A stretch of 64,000 nucleotides of DNA. It comes from Skeletonema tropicum (taxonomy: Eukaryota > Bacillariophyta > Thalassiosirophyceae > Thalassiosirales > Thalassiosiraceae). The position numbers and the translations under genes are program-made. The stretch is taken from the NCBI GenBank assembly GCA_037178625.1, contig CM074136.1:2356001-2420000 (forward strand), written 5' to 3'. The notes under the pieces are model-generated. The model ran no database searches and was not told the origin of the DNA. It worked only from the letters and a program-made list of their open reading frames with translations. Shown here piece by piece: positions 46,601 to 57,177 of the stretch (position 1 is its first letter; the number at the start of each line of letters is the position of its first letter).

Positions 46601-47960
46601 CAGCACAAACCCTTTCAACCGTTGACTTATCTCTGGCAGCCAACCACGTACAAAACTCATCAAACGCGGAGCTAATTGCATGGAACGGCTGCGACTGCTG
46701 AAGTTTATCAAATCTACCCGACAGAAATACGCCGCTACCACCACCATTCATGTTTCCATTCCCGACTCTTCCAGCAGTAACATGCTCAGCAAATTTGTTC
46801 GAAAGCGTTGATTTGCCTATTCCAGATGGTCCATATATCATGGCGACTTCACACCCACTTGATATTGACCTCTGATAAGACTCCTTTAACATTTCCAGCT
46901 CTAACTCTCGACCGTACAACGATGTGCGACCATCTCTGCACCAAATGCTATCCATTTGCAGACCAACATTGGAAGCATGTTTCAAGTCAAGATCCCGAAG
47001 ATATACTTCGGGAGAATCCATCATCAACTTCAAATCATCTCGCACATCTGTCACGGCTTTATAACTTTCGTCAACTGTAACACCTCCCTTATTAGCACAT
47101 TCTATCATCATGTTGCTGATCAAGTCGCAAAGAGCAGTAGGCAAGCCCAATGCCTTAAGTGGTTCTACGGTTGATGTCGTGCTCAAAGGTGACGTTCGAT
47201 GCGTCTTCTTTGACATATGATCAAATCTATCGTAGTCGTAGTCGTAGCCTTCCGCTCCTGCCATTCCCATAGATTGTTCTAATGTGCCTACTTCTTCCAT
47301 TACTTGTTGTCCACCAGAAAATAATTGGAAGAAGGTGGCACCCAGAGTCCGTATTGCTACCATCCTTGCATCATCGTTGATACATATATCTCGGACAATG
47401 ATTTCTCTCAAAGTAGCACGTTCAACATTCAAATATTTAATGCCACGATCGTTACCATTGTCAAGCAAAGATGAAAGCTGTTGACCCGATATGTTGAAGT
47501 CATCGGGTTCAGAAGATTGTTCACCATGCAGTGGAAGTGGTTCAAGGTTGTCGTTCATAAAGGCAGGTGCCCCGCTGGCATCATTTTCCTTTCCATCTTC
47601 AGACGCCCTTCTGGCCTCCACACATCTTACATAAATGGAATGTGCCAACGATTCGTACTTATGTTGCTGCCACTTCCGCTGGTGAGGTCCTGCCATTATT
47701 TCATTCAATATTGACGGGTCCAAAGCAATGCCTCCTTCTCCTTCTCCGTCCAACGTGGGTGATGTTACTGTCTTTTTTTCGTCGACAACAGAGAGCTGGT
47801 CTGCTAGAGAGTGAGCGATTTTCAGTGCACATGACAAGTACTCTAGTGAACACACTATATTATTGTGGCCAGTGGCCGCGGATGATGTTTTGAGAGTTTG
47901 AATGGCAGCATCGATCCAAGCATTTAAACCGACGATCATGCCGTCGCTGCAATCTTCCAT
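43695..47960 (-). CDS. Large AAA ATPase (COG3899/AAA_16) with kinase-like N-terminal region, copy 2
   Basis: Exons 47960-44287, 44165-44068 and 43963-43695; introns in the same places and with the same splice signals as copy 1. Product about 1346 residues, about 98-99 percent identical to copy 1 by eye. It keeps Walker A GPSGIGKS and Walker B LILFLDDCQW and is fully open, so both copies should be functional. Differences include an extra Asp-Tyr in YDYDYDRF and scattered substitutions (for example K/E, M/I, T/V). The offset to copy 1 is 21,516 bp throughout the C-terminal part. ATG at 47960 is preceded by an in-frame TGA, which supports this start for both copies. Confidence 0.8.
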
Positions 47961-48209
47961 GTCACAACGACTGTACGATTGCCTTTAAAGTTAAAAGTCG
48001 ACCTTGAATTCAATTTTTGGAGTTGGCGGACAATCCAAGGTATTTATCTATGAGATTCTAAAGACCAAATAAATAAGATGACGATGATTTGAAACAGGGT
48101 CAACAACATGTAGGTAGTTCCAAGAAGTTAGGCTAGAGAGTCGTAGGGAGTTGTAGGGCGCGGCGGGAGCCGATTCCGTTTCAACATGGCTGTGCACTGT
48201 CATTCACGC

Positions 48210-48779
48210 AATAATATCTATTGAACAAGAACAACAACTTCAATAAATATTCAAACATTTCTCGCATATTCGAACGTTTTCTCACTCATTAAGCCTGTTA
48301 GTCATCCTTGACTTCATTAATAACGTGCGGTATCCTTGATTTTTTCAGGTTGGAATTGGTACTGGCAAACACGCACACGAGTAAATAAGAAAGATTGTAA
48401 TAAACTATCTTCTCATAGCATCACAAGACATTTCATCGTGGTGACAATTTCATTGTTGGTTACATCAGCTCCAAGCTCTTCAGGAGGTAAATACAAGTAG
48501 GAACAGACTGTCTCTAGAAGAACAGGTACATTTTAAATTAGTTTTCATCCCCTATCTATTGTACGTAGGAATTAATAAATAAGTACCAGTTGCAGTCACG
48601 CATCACACTGCTAGTGTGGAATAGGGACATTATCTCGATCCGCATCTAGGAATAATGTCCACTGTTCCAAAAGTACATATATGAATCGCACCCTACCATT
48701 GATGACGATAGCCCACCTCTTGATCACACTCTCATACTCATAATCGAGGCATCCGTATCCATATCGAAAACGACTGGGA
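48210..48779. other. Upstream of AAA ATPase copy 2, no gene recognised
   Basis: Homology to copy 1 stops near 48209; the following 570 bp are unlike 26676-27171. Confidence 0.4.
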
Positions 48780-49630
48780 ATGAAAGCAGCAAGAGCAAGA
48801 GCAAGATCTTGGCAAGAGCAAGAAGAGGAAACCAAGGGAATAACCCTTGAGGAAACGAAGGCAGAGCATAGAAAGGTTTCTGCAGTTTTAAATGACACTA
48901 TCATCACGCAGCTGGGAGATGACGACATTAAGTCAACCAAGTTTGCAGCAAATGGAGCTAAAATTGAGCCTGCCCTGCGCATCTACCCCGGATCCCACCA
49001 TATGTGCATAACGAATGAGGATCTTTGAATCTTTGACCAAGGGCGAGGCACAACGGGACTCTTTCCAAGTGCTTGATAGTCAAACTCAGAAAGGATGAGC
49101 GGGAAAGGAGGTGAAAAAACTGGGATGGAAAGAGAAGGAAGGTATGGGTATGGACTGTGTCGGTTGACGACATCGAGTGGGTGGAGTTCGAGTTCGAGCA
49201 TTACCCAACCACCGGCACCAAAGCACGGACATTCAAGCTCAAACCACAAGAATTTTCGGCTACAATCAAGTTCCCTCTGACCGAAACCATATCTAAAGCC
49301 TTGGGCAACGCCAAGGTCAAATAGGTTCCTGTCAACTCTAACATAGCAAAAACAGGCCACAAGCTGCAGGGAATGTCCAAATCCAAAGACGTCCTCATCG
49401 TCAATGACTGAAATTATCGATGCGTGAACTGGGTCTACGTTGTCTTGTCGAGGGTGAGAACACTAGCTGGACTCTATCTAATGAAACCCTTAGACCTGGA
49501 ACGCAGCTTCAATGTCCCTCAGAATCTTAATCTTATTCGGTTCGAGCAACGATTGAAGGCCAACAACGAACGACCAATTCTCGACATGTCGGGTTACCAA
49601 TCAAATGCAGAGATCGAAACGATGCAGTGA
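48780..49630 (+). pseudogene. Pif1-type helicase fragment, probably from a Helitron
   Basis: C-terminal helicase motifs are clear in a single frame ending at 49630: WVEFEFEHYP, KARTFKLKPQEFSATIKFPL, NSNIAKTGHKLQGMSKSK, NWVYVVLSRVRTLAGLYLMK and PLDLERSF. The motif TGHKLQGMS followed by YVVLSRVRT is a Pif1 helicase hallmark (motifs V-VI). That frame contains TAG (49322-49324) and TGA (49409-49411). Upstream, 48780-49028 holds PALRIYPGSHHMCITNEDL in another frame, a piece that normally precedes these motifs. The ATPase N-terminal half is missing. Helitron origin is inferred from the typical setting of such genes in diatoms. Confidence 0.7.
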
Positions 49631-49739
49631 AGAGTGTAAGTCACTAAAAGTAATGAGAAAGTTCATAGAAAAGAAGAAGCTGGTTAGCATATTGTGACAG
49701 AAAACAAGTAAGAATTGTACGCAGCAGCTCAAGCTTCGT

Positions 49740-50440
49740 GAATGACTTTCTTTCTTCTTCTCGGCATCTCAGTCTCATCAGACTCTTTGACTCTCCAATC
49801 TCTCTGTTCCACTTGTACTGCACCTCTATGTACCTACATTGTTTCTCCTTCACTGTGACTATGACTGTGACTGTGACTGTGACCCTTCGATCCAACTCCA
49901 ACTCCCAACACCAACACGCTTGATCCCACGCTCTTTCTCTTTCTGATCACTTACTCTAATAATAATAATATAACAGAAATTTTAAAGTACGTCTGATTAG
50001 CCCTCTAGGGGCGAAATTATTCTTCTCCTCTTTATCTTTATATACTTACGAGTGCTTGTAATTTGTAACAGCTCTTTCCAATGCTGTTCATCAGTCTGTT
50101 CCGACTTCCGAATGTTTCTACAGATTTGCTTCCTCTTGCTTTTTCACCAGTATTGCACATAGCTGCTGCTGTGAAGCCTTCCATCCAGTCCGTGCGTCTA
50201 GGTTGCTTTTGGTTCACTCCGTCCTCTGTTGGCATTGGTAGGTTTGCGGGTTCGCGCCTTCTTTGGTGGCTCTTGGCCAAATTTCCGAGGGTTTGATTTT
50301 TGTCCACGACGGACGGACACACGGACGGACAGGAATTTCGAACGATCGAAATGACAGGTAAGCTCTGCTTCGGCTTCGCTTGACTAAACCAACTTTAAAC
50401 AAGCTCAAGCTTGAACGAAGCTTGGACAGCTCTGCTACTG
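49740..50440 (-). pseudogene. LINE-related fragment with unknown conserved frame
   Basis: Similar to 29340-29860 at reduced identity. The frame 50322-50038 keeps MEGFTAAAM and KARGSKSVE. A short (TGTGAC)n-like run of CTGTGA lies at 49855-49880. Lower similarity than the segmental duplicate suggests an independent copy of the same repeat. Confidence 0.45.
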
Positions 50441-50522
50441 TGTGAAGCAATGTAAGAGAAAGAGGAAGCACGAGATTGAGCCGAGAGAACACGCTGTAGT
50501 CCTCGGAACACAAATCTTTCAT

Positions 50523-50966
50523 TCAGAGCATCTCTCGGTTATTTCTCCAGTGTTGTAAATCAGTCAGAGCAGCATCTCTCGCCTCATCGGTTGTTGCAGA
50601 ATTAAGATTTGTCTGTGCTGTAGATATGTTCCTATCCGCCTCAGCTATCCATTTCTTCTTTGCATGATTCACCAATCCTTTGAAACGCTCCAAATTTCCC
50701 TCTTTCACTTCGGCATTTTTAATAGAAGATAGTGCTTCTCGTTCGGCACGGTGAGCGATGAGGAGAGGGTGAGGTTTAGAGGAGGATGAAATCTCGTAGT
50801 TGAACTCAACTCTCAGCCTATCAAGGATGTTTTGTCGGAGTGTGGCTGCATCAAATGCGTATTGGGTGGCAAGGGCGTTGTACAGAAAGGTGCTCATGGA
50901 TAGATGGTCAGTTGTTACACTTAAGAGAGAAGATAGGATTCCAACTACAACGCCTTCAGCTTTCAC
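50523..50966 (-). pseudogene. Truncated copy of the transglutaminase-like gene (N-terminus only)
   Basis: The first 118 or so residues, from MSTFLYNALATQYAFD, match the gene at 36706, but the copy breaks at LQHWRNNRE, just after which it joins unrelated sequence with a short shared stretch TCTTTCATTCAGAGCA (50507-50522 region, 36315 region). It lacks the catalytic core and the C-terminal domain. Confidence 0.8.
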
Positions 50967-51189
50967 ACGACACCAGCTATTGATTAATTGTGTATGTCTA
51001 CTCGATTACTGCAGGCAGAGAGAGGTGCCTCTCATCACGATGTCCCTATGTCGCGGTAATGCAACACAAGATTATTTGAGATTTGAGATCTTTGCTCTTT
51101 GCACTTCGCATTGGCACAGATTTCTCACGCAAACGAATGCGAGTGATGAATGATTATCATACGCGAAAAATACCGCTGACTCCTTGCTA

Positions 51190-52216
51190 CCGCGCTCAAA
51201 AAATCGCGACAAATATAAAGGCCGTGCGCGTCGATTTTTTGGAACCGGAGCATTTCCCGCAATTTTTTTGTTAGTGAAGAGCTTTGGGCCATGGTGGCCA
51301 AAATTAAGTTTCAGGGAAGTGGTTTACATGCTTGTCCCGAGATACTATCCTTTAGGTGACTATTATGAGAGTATATATACTGAGGGGCAGGTGGTGAAGC
51401 CTTATATTTTCGTCGAGATATGCATTTGAAGGTGCTCTCTAGCTTGGTACTAGCTTTGATGGCTGATGGCCTGCCAAATTTGTGCAGCAAAAAGCTAGTG
51501 GACTCTCACATGCATTTCTCAGCGGAGCATTGGAATTATTTTACAGCCAACACATGTATAGAACCCCCATTATGGTCGACAAAAGGATGGTGATACTGGA
51601 AAAGCATATTCGGCGACTCCCCAAAATATAATTTTGGCCATTGTGGCCCAAAGCTAGAGCATTTCACTAACAAAAAAATTGAAAAAAGGCTCCGGTTCCA
51701 AAAACCGAAGATTTTGGCGCGGCGCACGGCCTTTATTAATTTTAGCTATATAGGCGACACCGCACAAAATACGAAACAACCATGTGAGTACGCCCTCCAT
51801 AGAGCGCACCTATCAACATGTTGAACCCAAACTGATAGCCAGAATCCCTTGAGGAAGTATATTCAAATACAATTATTAATTAGTTGACCATTATATAACT
51901 ACTAGATAAAGCGCAAGCATCGGTCCAAAATGGCCTATTTCAGCTAGTAAATAGAGTGATTCTATGTATGACGCATGCGTATATGAGCACCTATGCAGCC
52001 GCTGTAATGCGAGTATAGTGAATATGATGACTCCCAGCGGCTTAATCGAAAGCTAATAACATGCACTATCAACCTATGGCCGGTGAACGTAGCCAGAGGG
52101 TCGATGTTGAGCGTATCGAGGCACTGGTTTCAGTCAATGTATGTTTTGTGCGTAGTTTGTTATCAAAAAAATTTTGTCGCGATTTTCTGAGTGTCGCGAT
52201 TTTTTGAGCGCGGTAG
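51190..52216. mobile_element. 1.0-kb insertion with 22-bp TIRs and 7-bp flanking repeat
   Basis: CCGCGCTCAAAAAATCGCG (51190 on, 22 bp to 51211) is inverted at 52192-52213. CTTGCTA flanks on both sides (51183-51189 and 52217-52223), with TAG left at the right border. The first segment copy (around 36990-37005) has no insertion. Inside the left half, 51212-51400 and about 51550-51735 form another long, imperfect inverted repeat (AAAGGCCGTGCG and GGAACCGGAGC on each side). No transposase ORF. Confidence 0.75.
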
Positions 52217-52345
52217 CTTGCTATGTACTTGAAGTTTTGATGGAAAATGGAAGGAGAGCGTCGGTGCAGGACAAATCTACTTACTACTTCTCTCAATCAT
52301 CCAACCATATCCTTCATCCTTCCTGCATTCAACGCCACCATCAGA

Positions 52346-53996
52346 ATGATTGTTGCTCCGGAATCGCCACTACTAAAATATTCTGCCATCGACCTGTCTC
52401 ATGCATTACATTCACGTCAAGTAACCGCAGTTGATCTGATGCACGCAACGCTCCATCGAATTGATGCCATCAATCCACAGATTAATGCAGTTGTTTCACT
52501 ACATCAAGATCGTGACAGGTTGATGAAGGAAGCACGACGTGCCGATGTACTCTTGGATGAGAAAGCAGCAGCAGCAAAGAAAAATAATTATGATGATGAT
52601 GCTTCAGATTCTTCACTGTTTAATAATGATGATGATTGGCTAAGAGGAATTCCAATGGCCATCAAAGATTTAGAAGACGCACAGGGATTCCCAACCACAA
52701 AGGGTTGTCCACTCTACGGCACTTACAACAATAATAATGATGAGTGGCAGTTCGAAAATCAAACACAAGATGCACCCTACGTCCGTCGATTACGAACCGC
52801 GGGTGCAATCATCATTGGCAAGACCAACACACCCGAATTCGGCTGCGGATGTCATTCCTACAATCCCATTTTTGGCACGACAGTCAATCCAATCGATATG
52901 TCCAAAGCGGCAGGAGGATCGAGTGGTGGTGCAGCAGCGGCTTTGGCGTCATATATGTTTTGTGCATTAGATGGATCGGATAAGATGGGAAGTTTGAGAA
53001 ATCCTGCTGGATGGAATTCACTTTATAGTTTGCGTCCCACGGTGGAATGGATGGTGGAGGAGGTGGTGGTAGGAGAAGAAGAAGGAAAAGAAGGTGATGT
53101 TGTTGATGATGAACAACTTGATGTAAAGGACAATAAAGTGGTGGTGGAGATGCCATGGCCAATGTCAACCATTGGTCCTATGGCAAGATGTCCAGAAGAC
53201 TTGGCCATGTTGCTACAAACGATGATACCAAACGAAAAGAAGGCTTTATTTTTTGATGCGACAACATCAATACTTGATCAGAGCTCGGAACAACTCAGTC
53301 AGATTGTACAAGGGACAACAATTGGATGGCTTGCTGATTGGGGAGGAGACTATCCCATGGAAGATGGAGTGCTTCAACAATGTAAAGATGCACTGGATGT
53401 ATTCCAGAAAGGAGGGCATGTCGACATCCAACATGTGTCCTACTCCCCCATTCTCATCTCAAGAGTTGTGGAATGCTTGGATATCCATACGATCATATTT
53501 GATACTCAACTCTCTTCATGAGCAGATTGGAGGTGATAGATGCGATGTTCTACCAACCTTGAAGGAGCGAGGAGTGAAAGCAGAGGTCATTTATGAATGC
53601 GAGCGTGGATTCGAGTTGACAAGTGAGCAGATACATGCTCATCTGAGGACGGTCCAAGCTTGATCGAAGTGTGCAGAGCATGAGTTTCAAACAAATTATG
53701 ACTTTTTGGCACTTCCTTCTTCTCAGATGTATCCATTTGATGCATCTCTGGATTGGCCAAAGAGTATAGCGGGAAAGACAATGGATACCTACCATCGATG
53801 GATGGAGGTAATGGTGCCTGTGACGTTGCTTGGACTTCCATGCGTGACAATTCCGGCAGGAAATAATAATGGAGGAGGAAGTGGTGGTTTGCCGATTGGC
53901 GTACAGATATTTGGACCGAAAGGATGCGATGCAAAGCTTTTGCAATTGGCTTGTTGGTATGGTCGATGTGTGAAGGGGGAGTACCTCAATGATTGA
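52346..53996 (+). pseudogene. Amidase (amidase-signature family), copy 2, less damaged
   Basis: ATG 52346 gives an open frame through the Lys motif (PMAIKDLEDAQGF) and the AAGGSSGGAAAALAS serine motif, then a long Asp/Glu-rich linker (EEVVVGEEEGKEGD), to a one-base insertion near 53440 that ends the frame at 53521. The next frame continues the protein to a TGA at 53661-53663, and the C-terminal part follows in the same frame to 53996 (VPVTLLGLPCVTIPAG). The TGA is also present in copy 1, so it predates the duplication. A gene start at 52247 is possible but adds 33 residues not conserved in copy 1. Confidence 0.8.
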
Positions 53997-54390
53997 TGAA
54001 ATCGGCGGAAATTAGCAGTGGATCCAGTCTATCAATTTTGCCTCCAAGCTTCCCTGTGGTAGCCCGTGTTGAGAGCAGCCTTCATGGACATGATTCTTCC
54101 CACTAGACACGTTTGATTCTCCGCTTATGTCCACTTTCTACACCAATTATCTCGAAGAGCTCATCTTCCTTTATATCTGCTCTTTAATGTGAACGGCTGC
54201 ATCATTGAGGAAACTCGGGATAGAGAATGACGTATGATTTTAGGAGTGTGTGATATGGATGTGGAATAGACTTTCAAGCCCAGATTGATGCTGTTGTTGT
54301 ACTTAATAAAATGAAAAGAAATCGCAATTTAGTACAAGCTGCCATGGGAATTGCCAGCCTAATAAAAGATAATCCTCAGGAAGAAGGCAA
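53997..54390. other. Intergenic, no gene recognised
   Basis: About 400 bp between the amidase pseudogene and the left limit of the inverted repeat. Confidence 0.4.
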
Positions 54391-54770
54391 ACATACATTT
54401 ACGAGCTTCTCGATGCCGAAGTCTATCGCTATCGACTTGGTCAGACTTTCTCAAAGAGGCTGTATTCAAGCATCAGTGATTTTCAATCATCGCTATGCAC
54501 TTGAGTGTTGGATAGAAGACAACTCAGGTAAAAGTTAACCGCTTGTCATGCACATGATGTATTTAACATTCACATGTGTTCACACAAAGCGATGTCTAAA
54601 GAAAAATATTCATGTTACTAAGTATAAGCATGAGTAGAGTTATGAGGCAACGTATGTAAGCTATGAGGAAACTTGTCTACATACTCTCTTCTGTGTTGAC
54701 ACATACATCCACATATTTTACTTTCCTAAATTATGAGAAGAACTGTAATGGTAATGGTAAATCAACCTTT

Positions 54771-56368
54771 TCACGGTCTGGGAGCCTCGGGGTCAATCGT
54801 TTCACCCTTTACCATCTTCAAATCAGCGGCCATCATATCCTTCACAAGTCCCTCAAAGCCCAATTCAGCCTCCCATCCAAGCTCTTTCTTTGCCTTTGTA
54901 GGATCTCCAAGAAGCAATTCAACCTCAGTAGGACGGAAATAACGGGGATCAATGCGAACAAGAACTCTGGATTCATCATCAGCATCAACTCCAACCTCAT
55001 CGACAGTTCCACGCTCTCCCTTCCACACAATTGTAGTGCCAACTTCAGCAAATGCCTTCTCAACAAACTCCCTCACTGTGTGTGTCTCTCCGGTGGCCAA
55101 AACATAGTCGTCAGCAACATCAGCTTGAAGCATCATCCACATTCCCTTCACATAATCACGAGCATGTCCCCAATCACGCTTAGCGTCAATGTTACCAAGG
55201 AAGAGAGTCTTCTCAAGTCCTTGAGAGATACGGGACACAGCAATGGTGATCTTACGCGTCACGAAGGTAGCACCACGACGAGGAGATTCGTGGTTGAAAA
55301 GGATGCCGTTCGTAAGATGCATTCCATAAGCTTCACGGTAATTCACCAAAATCCAGAAGGCATATTGTTTAGCAACAGCGTAGGGAGAACGGGGGTAGAA
55401 AGGAGTTGTCTCGGATTGGGGCACCTCTTGGACCTTTCCATACAACTCAGAGGTGGAAGCTTGGTAGAAGCGGCAAGTCTTCTCAAGTCCACAAGCGCGG
55501 ATTGCGTCAAGCATACGGAGAACACCAACACCATCGCAGTCAGCGGTGTACTCAGGCATATCGAATGAGACCTTAACGTGACTCATAGCACCCAAGTTGT
55601 AGATTTCATCGGGCTTTGTGTTGGCAATAATTGTAATAAGGTTGGTAGCATCACAGAGATCACCGTAGTGGAGGAAAAGCTTGACGCCAGTTTGATGACG
55701 GTCGCGGTAGATGTGATCGATACGGCCGGTGTTGAATGAAGAAGAACGACGGATGATACCATGGACCTGAGAGAGAAGTAATGAAAGGCAAGAGGCAATA
55801 TGTGAGTAATTGATTTGCGATGCAGATTTTTGTGTGAAAGTGTGGCCAAAATCCAGCCGTTATACAATGCCCAACATATCTTGTGTAACTTGTGTGGTCG
55901 GCCATTGTTCTTCTTTGCATCATACATATCATTTGAGATAAATAGATGGATTGAAAGATATGCGAATATTCCCCGAAAAGTTCCATTCTTAGCGATTGAT
56001 CGGTATGCTGCATAATGCTGTATGTATTTGTCGCCATTTAATCCAGCAGTGTCCATTTCCAAGCTCAATTATATGCCATGAAAGTTCCAAAGAACATTTC
56101 TTCTTGGCATCTGTGCTCAACGCAGAATAACCTGAAGAAAAGAACCTCATTGACTTGAGAGCAAAAGAAGTCATACATCCTTCTGTAAAGCCGGCCTGGG
56201 ACAAGTATACCATCGAACAGTCAACTTAAAGCGCCACATACAAGAGACATAATTGTTTGAACGTACCGTGTATCCTTTGGACAACAAGAATTCTGTCAAG
56301 TAAGATCCATCCTGGCCGGTGATACCAGTGATGAGAGCGACTTTTCCGGAGTGAGTAAGTTCAGACAT
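54771..56368 (-). CDS. gmd: GDP-mannose 4,6-dehydratase, copy 1
   Basis: Exon 1 56368-56267, exon 2 55766-54771; intron 500 bp with donor GTACGT and acceptor CTCTCAG. The product is 365 residues, the usual length. The enzyme converts GDP-D-mannose to GDP-4-keto-6-deoxymannose in the cytosol, the first step to GDP-L-fucose. Motifs: NADP-binding [15 protein letters not shown], active-site [10 protein letters not shown] and YAVAKQYAF (Tyr-x3-Lys), [28 protein letters not shown] and [16 protein letters not shown]. All are intact. The protein is identical to that of copy 2 as far as I can see, including the region around the catalytic residues. Divergent from copy 2 with starts 4.8 kb apart. Confidence 0.95.
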
Positions 56369-56822
56369 GATTGTGTAGATGTATATGCGAGAGGAGGAGG
56401 AAGGATTGGATGTAGTAGTTACCAGAGATCAAAAGTGAATTTAATGAGTGCATACGGATCATTTTTTGCATGCCGATGACCGAAAAGGGGGGCTGATGAA
56501 GCGTGTTTTTTGATAATCGGGAGTACTTGGGTTATTTTCTTCGTTCACGATGATGACCGTGTTTCATTCTACCCAATCCTGCTCTTGTTCCACGTTTTAT
56601 AATTCGACAGTCTCACACTGAAAAATTGAGACGTAGGATCGCTAACTAAAACATTGGCTATGTATGTTGTGATGAATCAGAGCTTTTTTGGCGACACACA
56701 AAGACGGATAGAAATTGTGAAGTATTGGAAGTGAGGACCCACACTTAAGTATAAGTATAGGTGTGACAGAGAGAATGACTTTAGGTGAATGACCGACGCG
56801 ACAATGATGCACGTCATATCAG
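56369..56822 (-). promoter_or_regulatory. Mirrored upstream region of gmd copy 1
   Basis: 455 bp upstream of the ATG, near-identical to 60714-61167 upstream of copy 2. Both genes therefore should carry the same promoter. A pyrimidine stretch TCCTCCTCCTCTCGC (minus strand) precedes the ATG by about 35 bp. Confidence 0.7.
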
Positions 56823-56828
56823 TTAATA

Positions 56829-57177
56829 GCGTGTCCCAGATGTGGCTAGGATTCCTACTTTCCCACGCAGGATTCCCACGTCGGAATCTGACGTGGGAAA
56901 GTAGGAATCCTAGCCGTCAAAATTTGCTTCTGTGTCCCAGAACCAAATTTCCATCCCCAAATTCCCACTTTTCGAGGGCCTACGTGATACACCCCGCAGC
57001 GCACAAAATAAAAAAATGCGTGGGATTCTGAGGTGGGAAAGTGGAAAAGTAGAATCCTACGTCGACGTGGGATTCTGGGGTGGCCGTAGGATTTTGATTT
57101 TCAGAATCAAAATTCGACGTGGGATTCTGGGGTTGGAAAGTGGCAATTTGGCGTGGGAAAGTGGATCTGGGACACGC
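56829..57177. mobile_element. 349-bp MITE
   Basis: GCGTGTCCCAGAT (56829-56841) and its complement (57165-57177) are 13-bp TIRs, flanked by TAATA (56824-56828 and 57178-57182). The interior is built of variants of GTGGGATTCTGAGGTGGGAAAG, on both strands. No ORF. It lies exactly at the inner limit of the left arm. Confidence 0.75.

Larger units (their letters stand above)
54391..56826. repeat. Left arm of the large inverted repeat
   Basis: Reverse complement of about 60710-63140. The inner 2.1 kb (gene plus promoter) is almost identical, while the outer 0.4 kb is less similar. The inner limit is the TTAA at 56823-56826, which mirrors the TTAA at 60710-60713 (coordinate sums 117535-117536). Confidence 0.85.

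Noticed and set aside
38429..53663. Selenocysteine reading of the shared TGA in the amidase copies
   Set aside because: No cysteine is expected there in amidases, no SECIS-like structure was identified, and both genes have other lesions.
54663..55568. A 301-residue frame antisense to gmd copy 1 (and a 279-residue one antisense to copy 2)
   Set aside because: It is the shadow of the GMD reading frame; its conservation between arms only reflects identical DNA.
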